Notes: generated from the sequence alone by a model not told the origin. Counted from the first letter of the stretch, positions 10,801 to 21,876 are shown. The stretch is 64,000 bases of DNA from Syncephalis fuscata (GCA_025786725.1 JAHLTZ010000056.1:1-64000), one strand, 5' to 3'. Numbers and translations are program-made.

Positions 10801-11432
10801 TGCCAGCTGATAGCGATAATATAACAGTACCAGCAGCTGAGGAGTTTTTACAGCGACTAGAAGCGATACAAAAGGCGGTAAAAGACAACATATCGTACGC
10901 TCAGGATAGACAGGCACAATATGCTAACCAACGACGTCGAGATGACACATTCCAAATAGGTGATCGAGTAATGCTGTCAACACGACACACAATGCCACGA
11001 CACGTAGCAGAACAGTCAAACTCCGCCCTTCGTACGCGTAAAACTGGCCCGTACACTATCATAGAGGTCATTAGTCCGACCGCGTACAAGATCGAACTAC
11101 CACCAGGCATGCGCATTCACCCAGTTATACACATCTCTCAGCTTACCAGGTATAAAGATCCGAACGTATTTCCAGGACGACCAACGGCAATTACTATGCC
11201 TATGCCAGAAATGATTGAAGGACAAGCTGAGTGGGAAGTGGAAAGAATAATAGGTAGAAGAACAAGAAAAGTGGGGATGAATGACGTGGAGGAATACTTA
11301 GTAAAATGGAAAGGATACTCAAAAGATGACAGTTCTTGGGAGCCAATTGAAAACTTGCAAAATGCTCAAGAACTATTAAATCAATACGAACACTCCACAC
11401 ACATACGATTAGCACTTGGGACAAGCGCCTGA
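7764..11432 (+). CDS. pol: Gypsy Pol polyprotein with C-terminal chromodomain
   Basis: The open frame holds, in order: aspartic protease ([12 protein letters not shown]); reverse transcriptase ([22 protein letters not shown], catalytic YLDD at 441-444 counted from the ATG at 7764); RNase H ([20 protein letters not shown]); integrase with an HHCC finger (H-x-x-x-H ... CDTCQRNK) and a DDE core ([26 protein letters not shown]); and a chromodomain ([20 protein letters not shown]). Pol is probably made by -1 frameshifting from gag, so the ATG at 7764 need not be used. Family knowledge links the chromodomain to chromatin-directed integration. [11 protein letters not shown] replaces the more usual FGLTNAPATFQ. 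No stops or frame breaks were found. Confidence 0.97.
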   Translation: MSFEYGKSPAPVVSASQPTGAQLNTISVDATPDLLSLTSDDELLVSAPLFPHANVVDDTDALLKEQSLLSKYPHAHDLLRINARLLGRKVTVLIDSGAADNFVSANLVKHIRAHTHKVKYPSTVHVADGRSYTCDRQLAGALLTSTGYKDRLSFLVVPLEHDVILGKPWLARYNPQIDWLINTVTFMHDNRHIVWQANAHRQPTILPLSALQFKRYAKRTDELHLAIVRPADNPLNEVANHSNDPSITPVLTGLRNDFADVFPDKLPKQLPPKRDGLDHRIDLIPGATPPSNALYRLSPLELKELKTQLTELLDAGYIRPSISPYGAPVLFVKKKDGGMRMCVDYRALNKITIKNKYPLPRIEDLFDQVLGATVFSKIDLRSAYHQLRVVEEDIPKTAFRTRYGHFEWLVVSFGQSNAPSSFQTLVNYLFRPLLDKCVIVYLDDILIYSKTPEDHERHLRQVLQILRDNHLYAKWSKCELFKDEVEYLGHLLCANGVKADPAKIKAISDWPTPRNVTDIRAFTGLANYYRKFIKNYSAIATPLTDLLCQDRRFLWTIEAQKSFDILKKTMTQAPVLQIVDVHQPFRVETDASGFAVGAALLQQDRDGHWHPIAYHSRKMKPAERNYPVHEQELLALIDALKIWRHYLHGSSFHAYTDHKTLQYFQSQPNLSTRQARWSELLQEYDVLIEYKPGKNNIVADSLSRRPDLQLSSLTTVSFTYIDQIKNLYANDVDFGEIYAQLNTTTPLPALRTKLVKYRLTDGLLYFNGDRLCVPKNNQLRQDILHDHHDAIVAGHLGVDKTYLAIHRHFYWPSLHNTVHRYVTSCDTCQRNKATNRRPGGLLQPLEIPAHAWDSVSMDFITHLPLTEKGADALMVVVDRFSKQAHFVPTTNTVTAVDTARLYFDHVYRLHGLPRSIISDRDPRFTSRFWEALFEFTGTKLARSTANHPQTDGQTERTNRTIEEMLRHVISQQQDDWDKYLPALEFAYNNSTNATTGITPFFSVYGRHPITTTMPADSDNITVPAAEEFLQRLEAIQKAVKDNISYAQDRQAQYANQRRRDDTFQIGDRVMLSTRHTMPRHVAEQSNSALRTRKTGPYTIIEVISPTAYKIELPPGMRIHPVIHISQLTRYKDPNVFPGRPTAITMPMPEMIEGQAEWEVERIIGRRTRKVGMNDVEEYLVKWKGYSKDDSSWEPIENLQNAQELLNQYEHSTHIRLALGTSA
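7779..7825 (+). promoter_or_regulatory. -1 programmed ribosomal frameshift signal at gag/pol junction
   Basis: GGGAAAA at 7779-7785 is in the correct phase for slippage (gag codons ACG GGA AAA, read as G GGA AAA). A 5-nt spacer follows, then a perfect 10-bp inverted repeat, GCACCAGTAG (7791-7800) and CTACTGGTGC (7816-7825), with a 15-nt loop. The gag stop TAG lies within the 5' arm of the stem. Pol is in the -1 frame from this point. Heptamer, spacer and stem match the known retroviral/Ty3-type arrangement; the efficiency is unknown. Confidence 0.85.
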
Positions 11433-11447
11433 GAGGGAGGGGGGTAT
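11431..11447 (+). other. Polypurine tract of gypsy element
   Basis: GAGAGGGAGGGGGG followed by TAT immediately before the 3' LTR; it overlaps the pol stop TGA at 11430-11432. This is the expected plus-strand primer position. Confidence 0.85.
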
Positions 11448-11785
11448 TGTAACAAAAATTCTCCCTCTCATTTATTATTACCATTTTTAGACATTATGAT
11501 CGGTGTTTAAACACACCGATCATCACACATGGTCCACGATGAAGTTAACACTCCGCCACCGCGTATTGTTTTATCTTTATCTTTTATTTTCTTTTATTTT
11601 TATTTTATTTTCTTTTATTGTTCTACTTAGATATTCCATATATCTAATAGAACAATATAAATACGCGTATGATTATGACCACAAATAAAGACATTAGTTC
11701 ACTTTCAATATTCATTTTTATTTTATATACATTATTGTATTGTGACTCGTAGTAACCGCAACAGTTCGCTGTATCTACGGTTACA
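11448..11785 (+). repeat. Gypsy 3' LTR
   Basis: 338 bp, no difference from 6333-6670 found by eye; followed by the second AAATG target copy. Confidence 0.95.
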
Positions 11786-11790
11786 AAATG

Positions 11791-14713
11791 AATCAATTAC
11801 AGAGTACCATGCACGGCCGGATTGTTTTAGGCCGTATAATGATTTCTTTAATAAACAGACCAAGTTGCCTTCTTCAAAGCCTTCTGGTTGTTTCATGTAA
11901 ATTTCTTCATCCAAAGTACCATTTAAATAGGCAGTAGTAACATCCATTTGATGTACATGATAATTATTTTGCGTGGCAATAGCCAACAGCAAACGAACAG
12001 AAGCGAAGCGGACAACAGGTGAAAATGTTTCTTGATAATCGATACCATAAAGCTGTGAATAGCCTTGAGCCACTAGACGGGCTTTGTATCGTTCAACACG
12101 ACCGTGTTCATCACGCTTAACTCGAAAGACCCATTTTGAACCTATGGCCTTTCGTTCAGCTGGTAATTGAGTAAGTTGCCAAGTCTGATTTTCAAGCAGG
12201 CTATTGATTTCATCCTGCATTGCTTCTTGCCATTTATTAGCATCGCTACTTGATAAGGCTTGTTTTACGCTGGTTGGCTCAGCGTCGATAGATGTAGATA
12301 ACATGCCATAGTCACTAGATTGTGATTTTAAAACGCCTTTTCTTTGGTTGCGTGATACAGCTAATTCATTGTATGTTGTCGGCCTGTTTGTAATTCGGTT
12401 TGAACGACGTTTTGAATTAGAATTATCATCTGAGTTATCATCTGAGTTATCATCTGAATTATATGGCGAATGTGTTGCAGAATTTGAAGATGAAGATGTT
12501 GTAGATGGCGGAGATGCTTGTAAGGAGGATGGCGAAGCGGACGAAGGCTTAAGTGGCGATGATGCACACTTATCAAATGTATCGATGATTAATTCATCGT
12601 GAGTAGAAGGCAGTTGATTTGGTGGTGTATATATTGTTGATTCGTTGAAGATAACATCACGGCTTTTAATGACTTTCTTGGTGTCGATGTTATATAATTT
12701 ATATGCCTTACTACCGTCAATATAACCAATAAAAATGCAGTTATTTGATTTTGAATCAAACTTATTACGTTGACCATGAATGAGAGTGTACGCAGGTGAT
12801 CCAAATATTCTAAGATGTGCAACAGAGGGTGTGGTGTTATACCACAGTTGATTTGGAATAGCATTATCGATCGATTTGCTGGGCGATAAATTACGAATGT
12901 GTGCAGCAGTGTGAATGGCTTCAGCCCAGAAACTATTATGTAGATTTGCTGATAATAGCATTGATCGAGCGGATTCAATTAACGTACGATTCATGCGTTC
13001 TGCAGTACCGTTTTGCTCAGGTGAATATGGAGCAGTTGATTGCCAAATGATGCCATTTGAAGATAGAAATTGTTGCATCTGTGATGATGTATATTCAGTA
13101 CCATTGTCAGAGCGTAATGCTTTAATAGACTGACCAGATTGCTTTTCAACTAATGATTTAAAATCTTTGAAAGTATCAAACAATTGGTTTTTAGAATGTA
13201 TGAATCTAGTCCATACCTTTCTAGAGTAGTCATCAATAAATACAATGAAATACTTTGATCCGCCAATGCTAGGTGTAGACATTGGTCCACATAGATCAGA
13301 ATGAATAAGTGCAAGCGGAACAGATGAACGAGGAGTGGAGGCGACTTTCTTAATAGGTGAACGATGTTGTTTACCTTGTGCGCAAGCAATACAATCGAAT
13401 TGGGCATTGTTGGTCGTATCTAAACCAGTAACAAGTTTATTACTTATTAGTAATTTTAACGAGTTATGATTTAAATGACCATAGCGTTTGTGCCAGAGAT
13501 CGTAGTTTGCAGTTGCGGCAGGAATGGAAGAAAGTAAAGAGGCATCAGAGATATGTAATTTAAAATTAAGTAAATAAAGATTGTTTACGAGGACGGCTTG
13601 GCCAATATGAGTACCAGATGTAGAAATGATTTTGCAATCAGAATTATTTTCAAATAAAATAGAGAAGCCATGTGAAGTGAGTTTTCGAACAGATAGTAAA
13701 TTACTAGTAAGAGATGGAATGTGAAGTACATCACGTAAAACAGCGTGAACAGTTGATCCATTTAGATGTAGGTCGATTTCAATTGTGCCAATACCAATGG
13801 CAGCCATACTAGAGTTGTTAGCTGCGTATACCGTTTTGTTTGTAATGGTAGTATAATTATTAAACCAATTACGATGGCAACATTGATGCTGTGTAGCACC
13901 ACTGTCTACAATCCACTTATCACTAAGTGAGTTGTTTGCGGTATCGTTGACGGAGAATAGATAGGTATTCTGAGTATCAGATTTATTTGCACGTGGTTTT
14001 GAATCGTTGTTGTTGTTATTGTTCTTTCGCTTGAAACAATCGGCGATAAGGTGACCTGGCTTATGGCAGTAATTACACTTCTTGGAGGTTTTTCGCTTGT
14101 ATTGTTTGTTTGGTGACGAATATAAAGCTATTTCGTTTGATTGGGATGATTCGTTGCGTCGATTTTCTTCGGTCAGAATGCGATTAGTGACATGAGCAAC
14201 GTCCAATTCTTCAAGATGTCCTTCAATAGAAACAACAAAGTGTTCATAGTCTTTGGGAAGACTGTAAAGAATAACAGTTACGGTATCAAGTTCTGATACA
14301 CCGATTCTTAGTTCATCAAGTTGTTCAGCCATGGCAATGATATTGCCGATATGATCTTTCATAGAAGTAGAAGGATCCTTTTGGTATGTGAAGAACTTGC
14401 GTCGTAAGAATACAGCAGCAGATACACTTTTTGCTTGAAATAAATTATTGATGGCCATTAAGGTAGCTTTGGTTGTCTTGTGTGATTTTAATTGTCGTAC
14501 ATATTTTGCTGTCATAGCGAGGGTGATTATGGCGCGTGCACGTTTGTCGATGGCGATCCAGTCGTCATATGTGTCTTTATCATCCTTGGTAGGTGGATCT
14601 TGGTCCATGGTACTATCAATGTCCTTTTCAATGAGCAGAGCGTGTATTTGCTCTCTCCATGATTGGTAATTATCATCGGATAATCTTTCGATAGTTGATG
14701 GTCCAAACGACAT
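11791..14713 (-). pseudogene. Copia gag-pol, 5' part (Gag, protease, integrase, start of RT), interrupted
   Basis: Starts at ATG 14713 (MSFGPSTIERLSDDNYQSW). Features in order: a UBN2-type Gag region; a zinc knuckle CNYCHKPGHLIADCF; protease WIVDSGATQHQ; GAG-pre-integrase and zinc finger (HKRYGHLNHNSL ... CIACAQGKQH); integrase core (HSDLCGPM, FIDDYSRKVW, RSDNGTEY, SPEQNGTAERMNR); an acidic/Ser-rich linker with DDNSDDNSDDNS repeats; and the RT N-terminus (KWVFRVKRDEHG, YKARLVAQGYSQ, MDVTTAYLNG). The frame enters gypsy LTR sequence at 11790. Joining to 5257-6332 preserves phase, so the element was coding-competent until the gypsy insertion. Confidence 0.93.
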
Positions 14714-14797
14714 TATGTAGAGTAACGAGGTGACGGCTTAGAAGTAAAGTTTTGGATAATGAATGTATGTACTAGAGAGAATGTGAGACTCTTAATC

Positions 14798-15064
14798 TGT
14801 TAGAATGAAAAGGGACAATAGAATGGATTGAATTGAATAAAATGGATTGTTAATTATTTATTAAAATGTGTTACCGATTTTGGTTATTATATAGTTAGTG
14901 GATTCAATTTAGTCACGCGTTATGATGAAGTGTGATTGTTAGTCATGTGTTTGCATTTAAGCATGATTAACCAAATATGGTAATTAATGTCAGGCAAATA
15001 CCTGATGGTCAGGGCCTTGGACATATTGAATGAATGCGGTGTAAACACACGCATTATTTCAATA
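14798..15064 (-). repeat. Copia 5' LTR
   Basis: 267 bp, identical by eye to 4987-5253. The following ATACC (15065-15069) resumes the interrupted foldback unit: AATCATACCAATCTGTATAA is the uninterrupted form seen in the other units. Confidence 0.93.
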
Positions 15065-15772
15065 ATACCAATCTGTATAACTAAGCGTGGAGAACTCAAA
15101 TCTGGCTACCATTTTGCTGTATTTTAAGTATGTAAGCCATGAATGACTAAAAACTGTTGTTTTCACACATTTATTAATATATTATCACAATCATAGCACC
15201 ACCACGCAATATAACTACACTATAGTTCATTAGTAGTTGTTGGAAAAGAAGGTAATTGGAATGGATTATTGTTTATTAGAATAAAAATGTGGTTAGCTTA
15301 TATATTGGAAATAAGGGAGTAGCTATAGGCGTGTGTATTACATTGTAATGTACAATGTAATATAATGGGGGTATGTGTAACGTTGAGATCGGCCTTATTG
15401 TGATCGATGTAACATTGTACATGTTACAGTAGTTGATGTCAGGCAATTGCCTGACGATCAGGGCCTTTAGACAAGTTGAATGAATGCGGGGTAAACGCAT
15501 GCATTATTTCAATAGTAGTTATACATATACTATACGCATAATTGTACAAAATATCATACAGTTTGCTGCATTTTACATAAAATCATAAATAATTTTAGCA
15601 TCGCTTTATTAGTTATACTATTATTATTATTTAATCCATATACTATTACATTTTACCACCTAATTACATTAGAACCACTCTTTTAAGATAGCCATAGCTA
15701 CTAAAAATAACAAATACTGCATTTTCATTACGGTCATAGCTATTAGACATAACAAATATAACATTTTTATAA
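15065..15772 (-). repeat. Right arm of foldback, outer part
   Basis: Reverse complement of 3246 to about 3670, interrupted by the solo LTR at 15238-15514. It contains the reverse complement of left-arm landmarks such as GTGGTTCTAATGTAATTAGG. Confidence 0.8.
15238..15514. mobile_element. Solo LTR of a copia-related family
   Basis: 277 bp from TGTTGG to TTTCAATA, flanked by perfect GTAGT duplications (15233-15237 and 15515-15519). Its last 80 bp closely match the copia LTR above (TGAATGAATGCGG, GCATTATTTCAATA, TCAGGGCCTT), while the rest is divergent. No internal region is present, consistent with LTR-LTR recombination. It contains the palindrome CAGGCAATTGCCTG and the inverted pair TACATTGTAATGTA. 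Confidence 0.88.
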
Positions 15773-16384
15773 TGTTTTTTGTCTATATTGGTACAGCGGT
15801 GTTATTAAAGAGTCGTTTTTATAAAAGTAAAAAATAAAAAAACTGACAGCTTATTTTATAGTAAATAAATTGTAGTAAACAGACCGCTACTTATTGTTGT
15901 TATAAGCTACATGTTATTGCTTGTGATATTGCAGTTTGGACATTATTTAAATATGATGAATAGGTATCAGGAATTATAAAAAAAGCCATTGACTGTAAAC
16001 AAAAACAGAAATGATAAGATATCGAAAGAAATTAAATTAGAATGTTAATTCTTGTTTAGTGACTCGTTTAACAATTAGCTAATTATTAATTAGTTATGTC
16101 ACAGTTGTAGTGAAGTGTGAATGGAGATTTGTGTTGTAAAATGACCAGTTGATAGTAAATAAAACACAATTTATGTTACCATTGCCGCAAATAGTTATGC
16201 GGAAACGACTGGCTGTTATTACAATGCAATAATCAAGCTGTCGAGATGTTGTAAATTAAATGGATACAGTGTGTGTGTGTTTATAAATCTATATAAATGA
16301 TTGCTATGAAATGTCATTCAATCCTTAGCTCCATTGTGTTAGTGTAAACAAGCTTTGTGTTGTGTCACATTGCACCTGGTCGAT
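15773..16384. other. AT-rich intergenic DNA
   Basis: No coding signal seen. Short A/T runs and a GTGTGTGTGTG stretch near 16270. Confidence 0.4.
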
Positions 16385-16839
16385 TCAGTGACTATGCGGT
16401 ACTACTGAGGTGTCATGGCCAAGGCCAGCTTTGTCTACAAGGTTGAGATGGTGCAGAATGAGATCTTTGCGATATTTTGCCAACGTACTATTGGTGCTTG
16501 ATAAACGGGTAGATGTGCTTGATTGGCTTAGATGAGAAATTTTGGGGGATAGCTGCGAGTTGGACGCTAGCATGGGCGGGCCAAAAACCGGCCCCTCTTC
16601 CTGTGGGCACAGGATAGATTCACAAGTTCGTTGCCGTGTTAATGTACTGGCAATTCGCTAAACTATACGTTAGTATTAAATAATTCAACTTTAAATATGA
16701 TTGTGACGGCTGCACCTTTAAAGATAAAGCTATCGCTTACCTTAGCAGTGATGCGAACACAATCACTAAAGTTTCGCCGTGGCAATGTTGCCGTTGTTTT
16801 TGGTCCAGATTGGGCCAGACGTTCTTTTTTTAGATTCAT
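16385..16839 (-). CDS. Hypothetical small basic protein, two exons
   Basis: Exon 1 is 16741-16839 (33 codons from ATG 16839) and exon 2 is 16385-16600 (71 codons plus stop). The 140-nt intron has a GTAAGC donor and a CCCACAG acceptor, and both junctions are in phase 0. The predicted 104-aa protein is rich in Ser, Thr, Lys and Leu (LSQSSTSTRLSSTNST). It has no signal peptide, membrane segment or domain that I recognise. The well-formed intron with matching phase is the main support; it could instead be part of a larger gene whose other exons I missed. Confidence 0.45.
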
Positions 16840-17528
16840 GACAAATGTTTGAAATAAAAGTTGTTGTTGTTAAATGACAAATAAGAGTACAAATAATAAA
16901 GCGGCTAACTAGATTAACGCAACAACGTGTAGCAGTCTGTTGCTAAACACCAAGAAGGAAATAAAAAGCGGTGGTGCTAGTGACAGACTGGATGAATAGA
17001 TAGATAAATAAATAAAAAGCAATATCTAGGCTGTTAAGTTTGTAGATCTGCTGTGTGTCGATACTGCGGTCTTTATGACTAAAACTGTAGGTGACTTTAA
17101 TCAAAGAAACAAGCTAGTTTACGTTAAGTTGCGTTAGACTGGTTACTTATATGGCGTGCAAAACGAAAAAAGATAGATGATCAGGTGAATACGAATGTTC
17201 AGGTTTCATGACATTTAAACGCCTTTTCTACAGTGGTGTCATGCGTGCAAATGCGCAACAAAAACCATGCGGTCACAGTTTTATTGGACAAAACAAGTTT
17301 ACGATCGACCACCGAGGGTGCACCAAAATGTACGCAAGTTGTCAGTGGCAGAGTGAAGCTGAAACAATCATGCTTATGCATTGAGAAGCTAGCTTATGAA
17401 TTTAAAAATAGTACTGATGTGAGTTTTCCACACACACACACACACACACACACACAATAGAATATAAGCTTCGACTAATTTGTTTATTTATGTGCACTTT
17501 AATAATTGATATAGGGTTGCTTTAAACG
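16840..17528. other. Intergenic with CA microsatellite
   Basis: A (CA)14 repeat spans 17429-17456. Opposed short frames at 17199-17460 overlap each other and look like chance. Confidence 0.45.
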
Positions 17529-17999
17529 CTAATGAGTGGCCATTATGTCTGCGTTAGTTGTTTCGCTTAAAGAAGCGGTCATGGATGGTATTTTCGTCAC
17601 CAAACAATAATACGATTCAAATTTAAAGCTTGCTATCGGAGTTTCTATTTGATGTTGGTCTCTTGCTACTCGCGAAGTAAAGCACATAGCAATAACTTGA
17701 GTTCTTCCTTTAAAAGGATATGCAATGCAATTGTCAACAGGGTAGGAAAACCAACGCTCAGCTCTAAAATTGAGATTATAGTTTTGCGAAAAATCTCTGA
17801 TCTTTCGATTGAGCTCACTCATGCAATCAGTTCCATCGGGAACAATCTCTTCTTGTGGCGTTTTAACTAATTCAACAGGATTAGTGTTGAATTTTCTGCG
17901 AATAAGCTTGTTTTTAATAGACGTTATTGTGGCGGCATTTGTTGTAAGAATGGTAGCCAACAATGTGGCAACAATCATAAGGATCGTAAAAGTATGCAT
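17529..17999 (-). CDS. Small secreted protein of unknown function
   Basis: 156 aa from ATG 17999. I chose this start because it is followed at once by a signal peptide, MHTFTILMIVATLLATILTTNA; an in-frame ATG 21 codons upstream would bury it. The mature part has a basic stretch (SIKNKLIRRKF) and four cysteines in the contexts TDCMSE, DNCIAY, AMCFTS and YYCLV, which could form two disulfides. No known family is recognised. It could be a cell-surface or effector-like protein; that is inference from size and secretion only. Single exon. Confidence 0.6.
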   Translation of the reverse strand: MHTFTILMIVATLLATILTTNAATITSIKNKLIRRKFNTNPVELVKTPQEEIVPDGTDCMSELNRKIRDFSQNYNLNFRAERWFSYPVDNCIAYPFKGRTQVIAMCFTSRVARDQHQIETPIASFKFESYYCLVTKIPSMTASLSETTNADIMATH

Positions 18000-19285
18000 T
18001 GTTTTCAAAGTATGGTAGATTGTTGAGTGCAAGCAAAGTAAAGTGCAATTCCGACAACGCAATGCTGGTCTTTTTAAATTGTTTGACGGCTGTTGGCTGT
18101 TGACTGTTGACTGTTTAAAACCATGCAGATTCTTTTACTTTTTGAGATTATGTGCATTTTCCACTACTGAATGTAGCTGTATACCAATGGTTTTTGTTTA
18201 TTCGTTAGAAAAAACCTGTATATTTAACGTGGAATATGTTAATTGAATAATAATGGTAATTGTCCACGATGGAGTTGCCATCATTATAATTTTCTGTTGC
18301 ATCAAAAGTCTATGCTGTTACATTCGATAGCCTTATGTGGAACAAGAACGTGGGTGGTTTAGACTTAATCTAGTGGCGTAAGTATTATTACATTGTTGTT
18401 ACCCTAGATTGACAATCATATAGCCGAAACAGCACATGGTTATACAAATGATAACTGTATAAGCATAATTACACATTAGACATTTGCTGATAAAGCCACG
18501 AGTATTTAGAGGTAACGCTTTATCGTAGTGGAATAAGTGATTATTAGGAGGAGCTGATGAGCCACATATGAGACAAAGTAAAAGAACAACATGTTTACCC
18601 CGCTTTCACTCTTATGGTTCATTAACATCAATAACACATGTGGATTACCTCATATGCTAGTTGCATCTGGATTTTACTGGTATATTTTAAAACAAATTAC
18701 TAGTTTACTTGCTATTAAACCAAAATATACCTCATTGCAACAAATGGTGTGCTAGATATCAGATTTATTATCATTCCCACGTTTTTCGTATTGTATCGTC
18801 GGTTAATCATACATATCTACATTAACGAATATAATAATACAACCATTTCGGATAAATAATTAAACATTAGACTAACTAATTTACTATACGTAATTACTAC
18901 TCTTGTGCCATTTAACCATATTATCTTCTTATCACAAGTGTAAGTGCAGATAATAATATTATATATATTTTGTTATTTATAAATATCTAATAAAAATTGA
19001 GTTTTGTTGTCTATTATTCTTACACAGTATCTATTATACTTGCAGTTAAACTACTAAACTCCTGCTATCCAGATAGTGGCATAAAGCTGGCTGAATATGT
19101 AATAATCAATTTATGCTCAATATTATGTTACAACAAAGTTGATTGAAGTGATATACACATTTATAGAATAAAATATATCTGCATCAGTTGATTTATCGAT
19201 AGTATAGCAACCTTTTTCAATAATAGTAAACTGCTGTACACTAGTGATACTATTATAAAGTAGTGTTAGAAGCACTACTTGACAA
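18000..19285. other. AT-rich intergenic DNA
   Basis: About 1.3 kb without a convincing gene. The region next to 18000 should contain the promoter of the secreted protein gene. Confidence 0.4.
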
Positions 19286-19339
19286 TTGAAAGATAGAGCT
19301 GCTTATAGAGCAAATAGTTGCTTTGTATTGAGTATTTTT

Positions 19340-19740
19340 AAATTTAATAAGAGAAGGGGAGTCGACGCGCTGTCAGACTGTGCGACCATCCTCGCCAGAT
19401 TACCATGCCGAAACATAGTAAAAAAGCAAGATCATCTACTGCGTAACGCCTCGGCTCTGACGAGCACGATAATGGCGACGCACTCATCCCTTTACGGACG
19501 GCGCACTACTTGTCATCTACCAGCGTGAAGATGGTGTCTAATTTCGAAAAAAAAGACTAGAGACTCACTAAACAACAGATCCTGTCGAGTGTGGTCGGTA
19601 TCGAAACAATAGACTGGGTCGCTGGCGGCGCTCTATTTATTTCATTGGGAATCATTGTGGGATGCCTCGTAGATTCAAAACATAAACCATGTCACAGAGT
19701 GACTAGGTTGGTAGCGTGAAAATAATTCTATTTTTCGTTT
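19340..19740 (+). other. Coding-like island with a predicted membrane segment, unresolved gene or pseudogene
   Basis: This stretch is clearly less AT-rich than its surroundings. One plus-strand frame reads a basic N-terminus (ATG 19404, MPKHSKKARSSTA), an in-frame TAA, then DEHDNGDALIPLRTAHY, an in-frame TAG, then a 20-residue hydrophobic segment (WVAGGALFISLGIIVGCLV) followed by DSKHKPCHR. A 36-nt intron (GTGAAG...GACTAG) would remove the TAG; I could not explain the TAA. It may be a small tail-anchored membrane protein gene with an intron or error, or a decayed copy. Confidence 0.35.
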
Positions 19741-20178
19741 TTCATTTTTTTACTTTTCTTCTTTGATAGATTTTACGCCCACTTTAGTGTACACGTGAAT
19801 CTGCACACCTGTTTTTGTTATCGTGCTGTGATTCGGTCTACACCGTTTACCCGCCAGTGATCAATACGATAGCTATGTTTATCCGTTCACATTCATATAG
19901 CTATCGAGCGATAAAGACAAATAGCCATAGCAAATAATATTTGAACTAGCTATCGATCGCTGATACATTTCATTGTAATGCATGTATAGTTTAGTATGAT
20001 AACACAGACAATTCTTAATATTGAGTGATTATTTTACTCATTTGTAATAAAGCAACGCGCAAAAATTAGCATAGCAATCGTGCAAATAACAAATTATGTT
20101 AAACGAATTTTAAGTCGATTTCCTATGGTTCCCGCTCGTATTGAGTTTAATATGGGCCAAACTTGCCGAGTCTGTGCT

Positions 20179-20437
20179 CTATTGAGCCGCCTGATGTGGC
20201 ATATGGAGTGGACCGGCTAGACTGCTGATAAAGTCACGCGTACTAACATAGAGTCGACGAAGACCTGTATGGGCATTTGGATTGTTTACAAGCTGACGGT
20301 CCATTAGCGTGCGCAAGTTACGGAAGGCTTCCTGGTGATAGGCCGAGCAGATGTATCGGTTACGTAAAAACATCATATAGGCAAACGGAGTAAAGAATGA
20401 TAATTGGAATCTAAATTAATATATTTATCGTAAATTG

Positions 20438-20477
<40 letters not shown>

Positions 20478-20949
20478 TACTGCTATTTATCAAACTGCTA
20501 TACTTACAATAAAGTCTGAATTACAACCCACGCAAGAATCACCGATACTTCCCAACGAGCGACAAAGTGCATAGCTATTGTGTAGTTTTTGCGAGCTGCC
20601 ATATCCGCCGTTGCCGATAATCGAGCCACAAATGGTTTGGCATCAGCTGGCGCAGCAGTGGCTGTTGGCATTAGTGTAGGCACAACGTGCCGTGCAAGTA
20701 GGTCAACGTATGCAAAGCAGAGAATACGGTAAATGGTACCAATGTCACTAATGGATCTGAGGTAAGGCGTGTCGTCATCAATAATCATATACTAACCTAG
20801 TAACGCTGGCTGAGAATACCAAATAAGAGCCAATGTCAGATATTGCACACTATCATTAGCAGACAGTTGGGCAGCAAATTGCATATTAAATTGAATTGGC
20901 TAAATAATAAAAGTCATGCAGAGCGTCATGTTAGATGTCTATACAGCTG

Positions 20950-20980
<31 letters not shown>

Positions 20981-21332
20981 GTATTAATTTAGTGTTTACT
21001 TACGCCTATTGATTTGTAGCTTGCAACAGCATAGCTCGACATGGCACCGATTAGTGCAACAGAGTATGCCGGTACCGACACGCTATAATAGCTAGTAAAG
21101 TAGCAAAGATAGAATAGAAAAGTAGTAATAACCACTATAACGTGGCCTATCCACCATAGAAATTGTAAATGCTATAGATGCAGTACAATCGTCGTAATCA
21201 TCGTCAATAGCGCTAACAGTTTACATACAAGTAGTAGCTTACCATCACCATATGCATTACTCGGTCGGTTAGCGGTGCTGTTGCCGACGGTGTTTGGTTC
21301 GGTGACGATTGATTGGTAGTAGCAGCAACCAT
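20179..21332 (-). CDS. TMEM33/Pom33-Per33 family ER and nuclear-pore membrane protein (frameshifted in this sequence)
   Basis: Five exons: 21243-21332, 21004-21171, 20797-20899, 20508-20756, 20179-20410. Introns have GT-AG ends; the third is only 40 nt. Family-like segments are LQFLWWIGHVIVVITTFLFY, DPLVTLVPFTVFSALHTLTY, ARHVVPTLMP and FTPFAYMMFLRNRYICSAYH, with a C-terminal cytosolic part (FRNLRTLMDRQL). Fungal members shape ER tubules and help distribute nuclear pores. Exon lengths total 842 nt, one short of a multiple of three. Near 20690-20700 the frame that gives HTLTYL must shift by one base to continue as ARHVVP, consistent with one missing base. No intron of suitable length fits there. 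It is either a sequence error or a recently broken allele. Confidence 0.85.
20439..20473. repeat. TTA trinucleotide microsatellite
   Basis: About 11 units of TAT/TTA inside intron 4 of the TMEM33-family gene. Confidence 0.9.
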
Positions 21333-21876
21333 GATATTGATTGTGATATCACCAGCAATACAGCAATAAAATGAACGTTATAGTTAAAGCAACAGTGCAA
21401 AAACAAATATCAACTGTAAATACTGCAATTGACAAGTAGTCAGTGGCAAGCGCGATGATACACGATAGTAAAAAACAAACAAACAAACATACGATAGAAT
21501 GTTAGTCGGTTAAGGGGTGGGTTTATTTAAAAATATTGACTTATTCATTTGAAGATTTTGGAGTAAAGTGTTCTTTAATCAATAAATTGTCATTATTATT
21601 ATTATTCGTTTATAGTGACAGCTGGCTAGGCACCAAGTGTTTATACTATTTCTAAATTTACTAATTATTCAATAAACTATAGACTATTCTATTAGGCATA
21701 TAAATATAGATATATAGATATAGAGTCAGATAGTAGCAATATATTATATTGTATCAACATTGCCACAGTACATAGGCGTACATGTAGCAGAGAGAAACAG
21801 ATAGAGACAAATAGAGAGATGGTATAAATCTGTCCGCGCTTTATCACGTATAATGGACGTCAAATATCCACAAGTA

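Larger units (their letters stand above)
6333..11785 (+). mobile_element. Ty3/gypsy chromovirus-type LTR retrotransposon, apparently complete
   Basis: The 338-bp LTRs at 6333-6670 and 11448-11785 appear identical by eye, start TGTAAC and end TTACA, and are flanked by the target duplication AAATG (6328-6332 and 11786-11790). Inside, in order: a CCA-complementary primer site, a leader with a 38-nt tandem duplication, gag, a -1 frameshift signal, pol (protease, RT, RNase H, integrase, chromodomain) and a G-rich polypurine tract. Both ORFs are open. It inserted into the RT coding region of the copia element, so it is the younger of the two. Confidence 0.97.
4987..15064 (-). mobile_element. Ty1/copia LTR retrotransposon, split by a nested Ty3/gypsy insertion
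   Basis: Two 267-bp LTRs (4987-5253 and 14798-15064) appear identical by eye and are flanked by the 5-bp target duplication ATACC (4982-4986, 15065-15069). The single gag-pol ORF is on the minus strand. Removing the gypsy element and one AAATG copy leaves a 4.6-kb element. On the coding strand the LTR begins TATTGAAAT and ends TCTAACA, so the 5' terminus is not the usual TG. Only 84 nt separate the 5' LTR from the gag ATG, and only 3 nt lie between the pol stop and the 3' LTR. I saw no tRNA-CCA-complementary primer site next to the 5' LTR. Confidence 0.95.
3246..15772. repeat. Foldback (large inverted repeat) element interrupted by two retroelement insertions
   Basis: The left part (3246-4068) reappears as its reverse complement in 4242-4986, then 15065-15237 and 15520-15772, so the arms continue across the insertions. 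Without the copia element (4987-15064 plus one target copy) and the solo LTR, the repeat would be about 2.2 kb. The arms are made of related tandem units of about 300 bp: two in the left arm and three in the right. The centre (about 4069-4241) is AT-rich spacer. No ORF is present, so it is a non-autonomous foldback or MITE-like element, or a palindromic satellite. The outer ends read ATAAAATGTTATATTTG on the left and ATAAAAATGTTATATTTG (reverse complement) on the right. I could not identify a target duplication at these ends. Confidence 0.8.
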
